From PLanc-01 sp035342095 (lineage in GTDB: Bacteria; Planctomycetota; Phycisphaerae; Sedimentisphaerales; Anaerobacaceae): a DNA stretch of 64,000 bases. Below the pieces are notes generated by a model. The model did not search any database. It had not been told where the DNA came from and worked only from the letters and a program-made list of their open reading frames with translations. The position numbers and the translations under genes are program-made. The DNA lies in NCBI GenBank assembly GCA_035342095.1, contig DAOQWL010000020.1, positions 1 to 64,000 on the forward strand, given 5' to 3'. Of the stretch, positions 53,261-61,654 are shown in pieces. Every line of letters starts with the position of its first letter. The stretch's first letter is position 1.

Positions 53261-53683
53261 TCAGAAGACCAGCTCGAGAAGGCTGTCTTTCAGAACCTGG
53301 TCTTCTCGCTGAAGGTTGCGGATGTACGTGATGATGTCTCTTCGGCTGATGATTCCGACGAGTCGGCCCTTGTCGAGGATGGGGACTCGGCGGAAGTGGT
53401 TCGTCCGCAGGGATTCGACCACGCTGTGCAGGTCGTCTTCCTGATCGAAGCTGACCACGTTGGAGGTCATGAAGTCCTTGACCTCGCCGGGCCGGTCCTC
53501 GTTGTTGTAGAGCAGCGAGAGGACATCCTTCTCGGTGATGATGCCCACGAGCGTGTCGTTCCGGTCCACGACCGGCAGGCCGGTGATGTTGTTCAGGGCC
53601 ATCACGCGGATGGCCTCGTAGATATCCTCGTGCAGGCCGACGCTGATCACGCGAGTGTTCATCACAGCTTTCGCCTTGGTCAT
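53261..53683 (-). CDS. Two-CBS-domain protein (first of a tandem pair)
   Basis: 140 aa. CBS1: MNTRVISVGLHEDIYEAIRV, then GLPVVDRNDTLVGIITEKDV. CBS2: MTSNVVSFDQEDDLHSVVES, then RRVPILDKGRLVGIISRRDI. A short helical tail of about 18 residues (EDQVLKDSLLELVF) is absent from the neighbour. GGAGG lies 8 nt before the ATG. It is probably co-transcribed with the downstream copy; the two could form a heteromeric energy sensor (inference). Confidence 0.88.
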   Translation of the reverse strand: MTKAKAVMNTRVISVGLHEDIYEAIRVMALNNITGLPVVDRNDTLVGIITEKDVLSLLYNNEDRPGEVKDFMTSNVVSFDQEDDLHSVVESLRTNHFRRVPILDKGRLVGIISRRDIITYIRNLQREDQVLKDSLLELVF

Positions 53684-53818
53684 CGATCATACCTCCAAAG
53701 ACCACGCAGATTAGATGTTTTCTCCAATGCCTCCCGTTTCTCTATCGGCAATTGCGTGCGTCGGAATAAGCAGGGCACTCGAATCTCGTCTGATGGACGC
53801 AGAAGGGCAGCAATTCGA

Positions 53819-53846
53819 TTGCATTCGGCCTGAGCGAGGGTATAAT
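53819..53846 (+). promoter_or_regulatory. Putative promoter of the second prepilin-like gene
   Basis: TTGCAT (53819-53824), a 16-nt spacer and perfect TATAAT (53841-53846), leaving a leader of about 130 nt before the ATG at 53980. Confidence 0.5.
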
Positions 53847-53979
53847 GGAGGTGTTTCACGGCGGTCTTCTTGCCGGCATCGGGCGAGATTATCGGTCGTG
53901 CGGAGGCCCATGCGAGGGAGAAGTCGCCTGGTCGTCGGTACGGGCATATGAACTCCCAAAAGGAAAAGGAGCTATCGCC

Positions 53980-54771
53980 ATGGGATCCCGCCAGCACGCT
54001 TTCACACTCATCGAATTGCTCGTCGTCATCTCCATCATCGCGATTCTGATGGCCATCATGATGCCTGCCCTCCAGCGGGTCAAGACGCAGGCCCAGGAGA
54101 TGACCTGCCGAGCCAACTTGCGCCAGTATGGGATCGCCCAGACGATGTACCTTGACGAATCCGACGACCGGTATCCCTATGCCTGGAACTCGCTGGTCAA
54201 GAATGAGCGTCCTGTGTCCGGGTATGAGCGGTACTGCAGGTGGCATGACCCGCGGTATCCAGCGGACGGCCCGTTCTGGCCCTTCCTGAAGGAGGAGAAG
54301 GTCCACTTGTGCCCGACGTTCAACGTCCTGGCCAAGACCGAGGGGGCCCGGCACCCGAGCCATGTCGCCACCAATCCGATCGATCCCTACTACAGCTACA
54401 GCATGAACGCCTTCCTTGGCAACCACGACAGCAGCACGAGTCCGTCCGGCGTGCTCAAGCGGTCCGGCATCACCAGGAGCCATGCGGAGGTGTTCTTCTT
54501 TGGAGAGGAGAATATGTGGGCCCGGCCCGGCAACTCGAATGTGCTCAATGACAACGCGTTGTGCGGCGACGGCCGGGACTGGTTCGGCACCTTCCACGGC
54601 GCCAAACAGAGCGACTGGAACGGCGGCACGGCCACCCTTGTGTTCGTGGACGCGCACGTTGACTCCGTGCGATCCGCGCTACAGGTCGCGCCGAATGGAA
54701 CGATGGACAAATCCCAGGCGGAGTACGGGCGGTTCGAGAAGTTCGCCTGGCCGCTCAGCAAGGCGCCCTGA
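53980..54771 (+). CDS. Prepilin-type N-terminal domain protein
   Basis: 263 aa. Leader MGSRQHA/FTLIELLVVISIIAILMA, then PALQRVKTQAQEMTCRANLR. The body is cysteine-poor and aromatic, ending with LVFVDAHVDSVR in place of the H-X9-DG motif. It belongs to the planctomycete pseudopilin-like families and is distinct from the copy at 51419-52174. AAGGAG lies 8 nt before ATG 53980. Confidence 0.85.
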   Translation: MGSRQHAFTLIELLVVISIIAILMAIMMPALQRVKTQAQEMTCRANLRQYGIAQTMYLDESDDRYPYAWNSLVKNERPVSGYERYCRWHDPRYPADGPFWPFLKEEKVHLCPTFNVLAKTEGARHPSHVATNPIDPYYSYSMNAFLGNHDSSTSPSGVLKRSGITRSHAEVFFFGEENMWARPGNSNVLNDNALCGDGRDWFGTFHGAKQSDWNGGTATLVFVDAHVDSVRSALQVAPNGTMDKSQAEYGRFEKFAWPLSKAP

Positions 54772-54917
54772 TCGACGATGGCCTGGCTTTCGAGATGCGA
54801 GACGATACAATGGCGACATGGGACCGACAAGGACTGTACACGATTGTCGGAGAATAGGGACCCCATAAAACGGAGACATTTCGTCGGAGCAGCTTGCATC
54901 GTGCTGCTGATCGCCCC

Positions 54918-55146
54918 TGGCACGGGCGAGGACGACAAAGTCCGCGGCGGCCACGCCGATGTCGTCGTTTCGGGAGATCGGGCGTTTCTATTCCACTTCA
55001 CGCACCCGGGTCGGCGACCCGACGCCCCCAAGACCGATACGGAACAGCGCCGAAGCTCGATCCAGGTCGTGGAGTTGAAATACGAGGACGGCCGACTGAC
55101 CTGCGACCGCAACCAACCCACGCATATTCGCTTGTTGCCGGGTTAA
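54918..55146 (+). pseudogene. C-terminal remnant of a glycoside-hydrolase-like protein
   Basis: About 75 residues (EDDKVRGGHADVVVSGDRAF, LFHFTHPGRR, RRSSIQVVELKYEDG) match the end of a planctomycete glycoside-hydrolase-like family with a beta-propeller look (HADVVV and FxFTHPG motifs). No signal peptide, start or catalytic part precedes it: the upstream 100 nt do not continue the domain. I read it as a truncated remnant. It converges with the PAP2 gene and overlaps it by 4 nt. Confidence 0.5.
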
Positions 55147-55889
55147 TCCAGGTCTCTGGGCGGTTCGATAGTCCCCCGTTTCTGAAGGAACTGGGCGACG
55201 AGCCACCAGAGCAGGGCCCAGATCACGCCGATGCTCCAGCCGGCGAGCACATCCGTCGGGTAGTGGGCGCCCAAGTAAACCCGGCTGAACCCCACGAGCA
55301 GCGTGACCAGCATGGCGACCGTGACGAAGTACAGCTTGACGTGGTATCGCTTGCTGACTCGGGCCAGCAGGGCGCCGAGCGTGAGGTACACGACGGCCGA
55401 GAGCATCGAATGCCCGCTGGGGAAGCTCGATGTCGCGATGTAGCCGGCGCCCGAGAAGAAGGCGGGCCGGGGCCGGTCGAACAGGCCCTTGAGCAGCAAC
55501 GAAACGAGCAGACCGCCGGCAGTGGCGATCCCGAGCAGCACCAGCGCGCGGTATTGCCGTCGGATGAACAGATAGCCCGCACAGGCGAGGGTCACCAGCG
55601 TCAGCACGGCGGCGCCGCCCAGGGCCGTCACGTCGCGCCACCCGTCCTCGAACCACTTCGGGCCGATGGGGTCGGTCATGTCGCCCGGAGTGCGGAGCCG
55701 GCGGAGCACCCACTCGTCGTATTGCTGCGTCGTCCCTTCCAGGACCTCGTCGACCAGCTCGATTGCCAGCCAGCCCGCGCCGGCAATGACGGCCAGAACG
55801 ATCAGCATCAGCAGGTCCATGTTCGCCCGGAGCCAGTTCAACGCATCCGATGCCCTGGCGGCCATCCTGTCTGTCGTTTTCGTCTTCAC
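55143..55889 (-). CDS. PAP2-superfamily membrane phosphatase
   Basis: 248 aa with about six TM segments. The three PAP2 phosphatase motifs are intact: KGLFDRPRP (KxxxxxxRP), PSGH and SRVYLGAHYPTDV (SRxxxxxHxxxD). The family dephosphorylates phosphatidic acid, phosphatidylglycerol-phosphate or undecaprenyl-PP at the membrane. I chose GTG 55889 because GGGAG lies 9 nt upstream; ATG 55865 and ATG 55937 are alternatives. Confidence 0.88.
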   Translation of the reverse strand: MKTKTTDRMAARASDALNWLRANMDLLMLIVLAVIAGAGWLAIELVDEVLEGTTQQYDEWVLRRLRTPGDMTDPIGPKWFEDGWRDVTALGGAAVLTLVTLACAGYLFIRRQYRALVLLGIATAGGLLVSLLLKGLFDRPRPAFFSGAGYIATSSFPSGHSMLSAVVYLTLGALLARVSKRYHVKLYFVTVAMLVTLLVGFSRVYLGAHYPTDVLAGWSIGVIWALLWWLVAQFLQKRGTIEPPRDLD

Positions 55890-56141
55890 GTCCGAATGCT
55901 CCCGCTCATTCAGTCCTCGTCGCGCACACAACGCCAAGCGAAACCGGTCGATTGTCCGACATCATCCGTGCTGCCGGTGGACCGCATTCTACCCTCATCA
56001 GTCGCGCGTGTACACAGCGAGGAGCCAGGACAACAGGGCAATCGCATGTGAGTATCGAACCCTGGGATGGAGCAGCTTGCAGTGTCCAAAGGGGCCTGCC
56101 CTGAGCCTGCCGAAGAAGCGTATTCTCCAGAGTACGGAAGA

Positions 56142-56165
56142 TAACGCCTTACGGCGTCACTACGA
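56142..56165. repeat. Second copy of the AACGCC/GGCGTCACTACGA palindrome
   Basis: AACGCCTTACGGCGTCACTA differs by one base from the minus-strand text at 28316-28336 and keeps its stem (ACGCC/GGCGT). The preceding text at 56090-56118 (CCTGCCCTGAGCCTGCCGAA) resembles another widespread intergenic repeat. Confidence 0.5.
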
Positions 56166-56220
56166 GCCGGTCCAGGTCGCCATTGTCGTCCGAGAGAGTG
56201 CCGCACACGGGAACCTGCCA

Positions 56221-56400
56221 TTGCCCTGGTTCTACCGGTCGCACCCTGGACTCCAGGCGGCAGTCTGGAGTATCCTGTTGCTCGGGATGCTGGCCTTGTG
56301 GCTGATGTCCTATGCCGCGGCGGGCATTGTCCTTCTACTCGCGGCGCTGGCGCTGCCCTGGCAGCCGAAACGTCCGACGGACAAGGCCGCATCGGATTGA
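56221..56400 (+). CDS. Possible small membrane protein upstream of ygiQ
   Basis: About 59 residues (WFYRSHPGLQAAVWS, then two hydrophobic stretches LLLGMLALWLMSYAAAGIV and LLLAALAL). No ATG or clear ribosome-binding site; TTG 56221 is the only plausible start near the protein-like part. It ends 9 nt before ygiQ. Weak call. Confidence 0.25.
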   Translation: MPWFYRSHPGLQAAVWSILLLGMLALWLMSYAAAGIVLLLAALALPWQPKRPTDKAASD

Positions 56401-56409
56401 AGTGAATCG

Positions 56410-58221
56410 ATGACCTCTTTGAATGATACGAACCAGTACCTGCCGACGACGCCGGAAGAGATGCACCGCCGGGGGTGGGACCGGGCGGATGTGATTCTCG
56501 TCACAGGCGACGCCTACGTGGACCATCCCTCCTTCGGCGCCGCGTTGATTGGCCGCTGGCTGGAGAAACTGGGGTATCGCATCGCGATTCTCGCCCAGCC
56601 CGATTGGCGGAGCGTGGACCCGTTCCGTTCGCTTGGCGCGCCGAGGCTGTTCTGGGGCATCACCTCCGGCTGCATCGACTCGCGTCTGAACGACTACGCG
56701 TCGATGGGCAACCGCAGGCAGGCGGATGTCTACAGTCCCGGCGGGGCCACCGGGATGCGTCCGGCTCGGCCCTTGTTGACGTACTCTGCCCGCGCCCGCG
56801 AGGCCTGTCCGCAGGTCCCGATCGTCCTGGGCGGCCTGGAGGCCAGCCTCCGCAGGCTCGTTCACTACGATTACATCTCGGACAAGATGATGCGGTCCGT
56901 CCTCGTGGACGCCAAGGCGGACCTGCTGGTTTTCGGCATGGGCGAGCTGGCGATTGCCGAGATCGCCCGTCGGCTGGATCGCGGCGAATCGACTGACTCC
57001 ATGACCGATGTTGCAGGCACGGCCTATCGCCTGGTCCGGAACGTGTCGGCGCCGGTGGACGCCGTCCGCTTGCCCTCGTTGACGCAACAGAGCGAGGACA
57101 AGCAGCAAGTCCTCGCGGCGCAAACCCAGTATCAGCAACTTGCCCGGCCCGGCGGTTCGCCTGTGATTCAGGACCAGGACCCCGGCACCATCGTGGTGAT
57201 GCCGCCCGCCCGAGCCCTGACCGGCGACGAACTGGACGGACTCTACGATCTGCCTTTCACGCGGCGGGAGCACCCACGCTACACGAGCCTGGGCGGGATC
57301 GCGGCGTTGGAGCCGGTCGCCTCTTCGATCACGACGCATCGCGGCTGTTACGGCGGCTGCTCGTTCTGCTCGATCTACTTCCACCAGGGCAAGGAGATTA
57401 CCTCCCGCAGCGTCGGATCGCTGCTGGCGGAGGCGGATCGGATCGCGGCCGATTCCCGTTTCCACGGCACGATCAGCGACATCGGCGGTCCCACCGCCAA
57501 CATGTACGGCACGAGCTGTGCCGCCCAGCAGGCCTGTTCGCGAGCGAGTTGCATCTTCCCTTCCGTTTGCTCGAGCCTGCATCTGGACTTCGGGCCATTG
57601 CTGGAGATGATGGAGGCGTTCGTCCGGTGGAAGGGACAGGGGCGAGGCAGGAGACACGTCTACGTCGCCTCGGGTATCCGGCACGACCTGGCGGTGGGCA
57701 GCCGGGAGTATCTCGATCTGCTTGTCGGGCACTTCGTGGGCGGACATCTGAAGGTGGCCCCGGAACACTACTGCGACCAGGTCCTGCGGCTGATGGGCAA
57801 GCCCTCGTTCGAGGTCTTTCGCGAGTTCGAGGATCAATTCGACGACGCCTGTCGGCGGGCGGGCAGGGAGTACTACCTCGTGCCGTATTTCATCAGCTCC
57901 CACCCCGGCTGCACGCTCGACGATGCGGTCAAGCTGACCGACTATCTCGTCTCTCGCAACTGGCAGCCTCGCCAGGTGCAGGACTTTGTGCCTGTGCCGC
58001 TAACGCGATCGACTGCGCTGTACGTCTCCGGGCAGGATGAGAAAGGCCGCTCGATCCACGTCCCCAGCGGTCGCGGCGAGAAGCGTCTCCAGGCGGCCCT
58101 GCTCCAGTACTATCGCGACTCCAACGCCAAGGTCATCACGGAGCACCTGCGGGCGGGCGATCACGCCAGGCTCTTGAAGGACATCCGGCGGATCTGGTCC
58201 TCCCATCGCCGCCGGAAGTAA
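56410..58221 (+). CDS. ygiQ: YgiQ-family (UPF0313) radical SAM protein
   Basis: 603 aa, typical length. An N-terminal cobalamin-like domain (about 1-280; DRADVILVTGDAYVDHPSFG, PIVLGGLEASLRRLVHYDY) precedes the radical SAM core with CYGGCSFCSI (CxxxCxxC, 4Fe-4S ligands), ISDIGGPTANMYG and YLVPYFISSHPGC. The reaction is not established for the family. Only a weak AAGTGA precedes the ATG. Confidence 0.92.
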   Translation: MTSLNDTNQYLPTTPEEMHRRGWDRADVILVTGDAYVDHPSFGAALIGRWLEKLGYRIAILAQPDWRSVDPFRSLGAPRLFWGITSGCIDSRLNDYASMGNRRQADVYSPGGATGMRPARPLLTYSARAREACPQVPIVLGGLEASLRRLVHYDYISDKMMRSVLVDAKADLLVFGMGELAIAEIARRLDRGESTDSMTDVAGTAYRLVRNVSAPVDAVRLPSLTQQSEDKQQVLAAQTQYQQLARPGGSPVIQDQDPGTIVVMPPARALTGDELDGLYDLPFTRREHPRYTSLGGIAALEPVASSITTHRGCYGGCSFCSIYFHQGKEITSRSVGSLLAEADRIAADSRFHGTISDIGGPTANMYGTSCAAQQACSRASCIFPSVCSSLHLDFGPLLEMMEAFVRWKGQGRGRRHVYVASGIRHDLAVGSREYLDLLVGHFVGGHLKVAPEHYCDQVLRLMGKPSFEVFREFEDQFDDACRRAGREYYLVPYFISSHPGCTLDDAVKLTDYLVSRNWQPRQVQDFVPVPLTRSTALYVSGQDEKGRSIHVPSGRGEKRLQAALLQYYRDSNAKVITEHLRAGDHARLLKDIRRIWSSHRRRK

Positions 58222-58340
58222 CTGTCTGCCTGCTTTTCGCCAGGATGCGCACGGCCATTGCGGAAGACGGCCCAGGTGGGTAGAGTCTTTGGGCAAGTCG
58301 TGAATCGCGAATTCGAATGGTGAACCAGGGAAGTGATGGT

Positions 58341-59018
58341 ATGGTTCTTGGAGTGCTCCTCAGAGGTGGTATAGAAGACTGGGCGGGGCCGGTCGGGCTC
58401 GTCGTTCATCATGCCCTTCTGTTGTTTGCGGTCGTCAATCCGATCGGCAACATCCCGGTCTACGCCGATCTGACGCGAGAGCTGGCGATCCGCGAGCGGG
58501 GAAACGTCATGAACCTCGCGGTCCTCACGTCGCTGTGCGTCGTGACGATCTTCGCCCTGGTCGGTGACTGGAGCCTGGTCTACCTGTTCAATGTGACCGT
58601 GGGAGAGCTGGCGATAGCCGGCGGCATCCTCCTGTTCATCGTGGCCCTTCGCGGCGTGATGGCCCAGGGTGCCGTGTACCAGCATCCCAAAGACAGTCGC
58701 ATGTTGGCGGTCTTTCCGATTGCCTTTCCCATCATGGTGGGTCCCGGCGCGATCACGATGACGATCATCACGACGGGCGCGATCGGACAGGGCCTGATGG
58801 TCATCACCGCGGTAGTCACCTTCTTCTTCGTGTTCCTGATCGCCCGCAATGCCGACCGCCTGATGCGTCTGGTCGGTCCTTACGCCGGCATGATGATCGC
58901 TCGGCTTCTCTACATCTTCCTGGCGGCCCGCGCCGTCGCCATGATCCTCGACGGCGTGACGGCGTTCATCCACAGCCTGTTCCCAGGCGACCCAAACGCT
59001 GTCGCCATGCTCCTCTAA
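58341..59018 (+). CDS. marC: MarC-family integral membrane protein
   Basis: 225 aa with about six TM segments. Family motifs are FAVVNPIGNIPVYADLT in TM1 and FPIAFPIMVGPGAITMTI in the middle, with a duplicated three-TM layout. It is related to NAAT transporters; its transport role is not proven. ATG 58341 with AGGGAAG 7 nt upstream is preferred to ATG 58317. The stop overlaps the convergent sigma gene by 4 nt. Confidence 0.9.
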   Translation: MVLGVLLRGGIEDWAGPVGLVVHHALLLFAVVNPIGNIPVYADLTRELAIRERGNVMNLAVLTSLCVVTIFALVGDWSLVYLFNVTVGELAIAGGILLFIVALRGVMAQGAVYQHPKDSRMLAVFPIAFPIMVGPGAITMTIITTGAIGQGLMVITAVVTFFFVFLIARNADRLMRLVGPYAGMMIARLLYIFLAARAVAMILDGVTAFIHSLFPGDPNAVAMLL

Positions 59019-60490
59019 GCTGTCGCGTTGTCCTGCCGGTTCAAGGACGGAAAGGGCGTGCCTCGGACAAGCTCGACGACCTGGCCGGTGCGGGCCGACG
59101 CCCAGGGTTCGAGGTGGATTCCGACCGAAGCGACCTGGACCCCCTCCGGCAAGATCGACCAGCGGCGGTGGACGCCGCCGATGGCCGCCGGGACGGGATT
59201 GTCCCCGAGCTGCATCCGGAGGGCCGCACGGTAACGCGGCTCCTCGTAGGGATAGAACCGCACGGGTGTCTTCGCGATGACCTGTTCCGCCAGACGCCGA
59301 AGCAACCGCTCCACGGCCTGCAAATCCAGCGGCTCCGCCTGCTTCCACAGCAGTCCCAGAGTATCGCTCATGCAGCCACCTGTCTTCAACTGGCTTCTGA
59401 AGGCCTCCTGCGTGGTTTTCCTCGCGATCAGCTCGCCCATCGTGACGACGGACCCGTCCTCGTCCCGGATCAACAGGTCCCTCTCGGCCGTGATGTAGGC
59501 TCCTTGCGATTCGCGAGCGAAGTCCGGCGGCAGCAGAAACGACATCACGTGGGCCCGGTCGTCGAACAGTCGTGGGGCGACGACATTGAGATCGATTTTG
59601 GATACGTCCACCTGCCAGGACTGGAAGTCCGGAAGCGCCTCGCGAATCGCGTTCGCTGTCGCGCCGACTGGACGATTCGCGTCTCGCGCTCGCTCGGACG
59701 GGTCGTGGTGCTCGCGAAGCGACCGTCGAACTGTCTCCTCCCTCTCGGGCGTCATGGCCGGCCCTTCTTTCGGCATCTTCGCTGCGAAATGGCGTTTCAT
59801 GATGTCGCGAAGTGCCTCGCGCGGCACTGGGCCAAAACCCGCCGCTTTGCGGATGACCTGGTAGAAGGCCTCGGAATCCAGTCCCTCTTCTGCTGCCTCG
59901 CGGAGTTGTTGCAGGATCTGCTCGTATTTCTCGCTCATAGGTCTGCTCCCTTGGAGAATCCGCTCCGCTGCGGCCTGGAGTCGTTTGCGCCCATCGTGCA
60001 GCCTGCGTTTGAGCGTGCCGGTGGGTACATCCAGGAATCGGGCGGCGGCCTCGATCGTGTAATTCTCGAAGTAGAACAGCGAAATGGCCTCGCGGAGGAT
60101 GGGCGGCAGTATCCGCACGGCCTCTTGCACCAGGGCAGCGAATTCCTGCCGCTCCAGACGCTCGCCCGGCGCAGGGGTCTCGGGATCGTCCGATTCCGGG
60201 GGTTTGACGCTGTCCGCGGCGCACGTTGCATTGCGCAGACGCCGTGCTGTGCGAACGACAATCGTCCGCAGCCAGGGGCCGAAGCGGTCGGGATCACGGA
60301 GGCTCGCCAGTCCCTCCATCGCGGCGAAGAAGTCCTCAGATGCCGCGTCCTCTGGAAGCGACAGATCGCCGGTTACGCCGTAGGCCGCTGCACGAGCTGC
60401 ACGCCAGTATCGCTGATACAGCCCAGCGATTGCCGCCGGCTCGCCGGATCTGGCCTGTTCCACCCAGTCGTGTTCTGCTCGTTCTGCCAT
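59015..60490 (-). CDS. ECF sigma factor with long C-terminal extension
   Basis: 491 aa. Residues 1-184 are an ECF sigma factor: region 2 ARAAAYGVTGDLSLPEDAAS and region 4 LREAISLFYFENYTIEAAAR, then FLDVPTGTLKRRLHDGRKRL. The remaining 307 residues have no family I recognise (EALPDFQSWQVDVSKIDLN, YPYEEPRYRAALRMQLGD, RRWSILPEGVQVASVGIHLE). Met185 (59938) has GGGAG 7 nt upstream, so the extension may also be made as a separate protein. ECF factors with C-terminal extensions that act as built-in regulators are known in Planctomycetota and Actinobacteria. Confidence 0.8.
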   Translation of the reverse strand: MAERAEHDWVEQARSGEPAAIAGLYQRYWRAARAAAYGVTGDLSLPEDAASEDFFAAMEGLASLRDPDRFGPWLRTIVVRTARRLRNATCAADSVKPPESDDPETPAPGERLERQEFAALVQEAVRILPPILREAISLFYFENYTIEAAARFLDVPTGTLKRRLHDGRKRLQAAAERILQGSRPMSEKYEQILQQLREAAEEGLDSEAFYQVIRKAAGFGPVPREALRDIMKRHFAAKMPKEGPAMTPEREETVRRSLREHHDPSERARDANRPVGATANAIREALPDFQSWQVDVSKIDLNVVAPRLFDDRAHVMSFLLPPDFARESQGAYITAERDLLIRDEDGSVVTMGELIARKTTQEAFRSQLKTGGCMSDTLGLLWKQAEPLDLQAVERLLRRLAEQVIAKTPVRFYPYEEPRYRAALRMQLGDNPVPAAIGGVHRRWSILPEGVQVASVGIHLEPWASARTGQVVELVRGTPFPSLNRQDNATA

Positions 60491-60566
60491 ACCATATACT
60501 GTGTGTCCTGCAGCGGAGCGGAGGTTCGCGCCTTGTGACGTCGGGGACAGATATTTCTGAGGCGAT

Positions 60567-61514
60567 CTACTGTTGTCGTGATCGCAGCCTGCCTTCGCGG
60601 GCCCCTCGCGGCTGGCCCGGCCGGATCGGTGTTCGCGCTCCTCGCACCTCCATCGGGATCGAATAGAGCGAGGTCCGCGCCGTGATGAACAGGGTCTGGT
60701 TGTCCTTGCCGCCAAAGGTGACGTTGGCGGGGCCCTCGGGGACCTCGATCTGGGCGATCTTCTCTCCTCGCCTGTTGTAGACCGTGACAGCCTCACCGGT
60801 CAGGTAGAGGTTGCCTCGTGCGTCGAGCGTCACGCCGTCGGAGCCCTGCTCGGCGAAGAGCTGCTTGTCGGAGAGCGTGCCGTCGTTGTTGATTCGGTAG
60901 GAGTAGGTCTTGTTGGCGCCGTGGTCGGCGACGTAGAGCCTCCGACCGTTGGGCGTGCCGATGATTCCGTTCGGACGCACCATGTCGCTGATGACGCGGA
61001 TCACCTTCTTGCGGTCCGGCGTGAGATAATACACGTGCTCACCGTCCTGTTCCATTCCGTCGCGGTTGCCATAGCGGGGATCGGTGAAGTAGACGCCGCC
61101 GTTGGGATCGATCCACAGGTCGTTGGGACTGTTGAATCGTTTGCCCTCGTACTTCTCCGCCAGCACGGTGATTTCGCCCTTGGGCGAGATGGATACGATC
61201 CGTCGGTCGCCGCCCTGGCAGGCCAGGAGGTTGCCGGCCTTGTCGAAGTACAGCCCGTTGGCGCCGCCGGAGTTCTCCAGGAATGTGCTCAACGTGTCGG
61301 TCTCGACGAACCACTTGAGGATGCGGTTGTTGGGGATGTCTGCGAAGTAGACGTTTCCTTGCGCATCCGCAACGGGACCCTCCGTGAATGCGAAATCGCC
61401 GGCCAGCTTCTTGACCTGTGCCCCGGAAGCTACGACACGGACATTCTCCTGGGCACTACATGTGGCCGCTGTTGCCGCGAGAACCAGCGCCAATATGAGT
61501 CTCTTCCCGATCAT
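60567..61514 (-). CDS. Exported SMP-30/gluconolactonase-like beta-propeller
   Basis: 315 aa. Signal peptide (RLILALVLAATAATCSAQ). SGL domain with FAFTEGPVADAQGNVYFADI, RFNSPNDLWIDPNGGVYFTD, RPNGIIG and GSDGVTLDARGNLYLTG; the Glu, Asn and Asp metal-site positions are present. It probably hydrolyses sugar lactones outside the cytoplasm. GGG lies about 8 nt before ATG 61514. It runs in the same direction as the methyltransferase and aldo/keto reductase genes, with gaps of about 80-140 nt. Confidence 0.88.
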   Translation of the reverse strand: MIGKRLILALVLAATAATCSAQENVRVVASGAQVKKLAGDFAFTEGPVADAQGNVYFADIPNNRILKWFVETDTLSTFLENSGGANGLYFDKAGNLLACQGGDRRIVSISPKGEITVLAEKYEGKRFNSPNDLWIDPNGGVYFTDPRYGNRDGMEQDGEHVYYLTPDRKKVIRVISDMVRPNGIIGTPNGRRLYVADHGANKTYSYRINNDGTLSDKQLFAEQGSDGVTLDARGNLYLTGEAVTVYNRRGEKIAQIEVPEGPANVTFGGKDNQTLFITARTSLYSIPMEVRGARTPIRPGQPRGAREGRLRSRQQ

Positions 61515-61654
61515 AGTCTTGCCCTTTCCATTTTCGGGTGAGTCTACCCGCCGACTTGCCGCACGGCAAGCCTCCGATCCGGCTTTCATGGAGCATGTTT
61601 GTCTTCTGGGTCTATTGTTCAGGCGAGAGTCGGACTCCGTGTTCCGCCCGGTGT

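Noticed and set aside
58161..60224. Minus-strand open frame across the MarC gene
   Set aside because: Shadow of marC and of the sigma gene in another frame; no domain or start signal.
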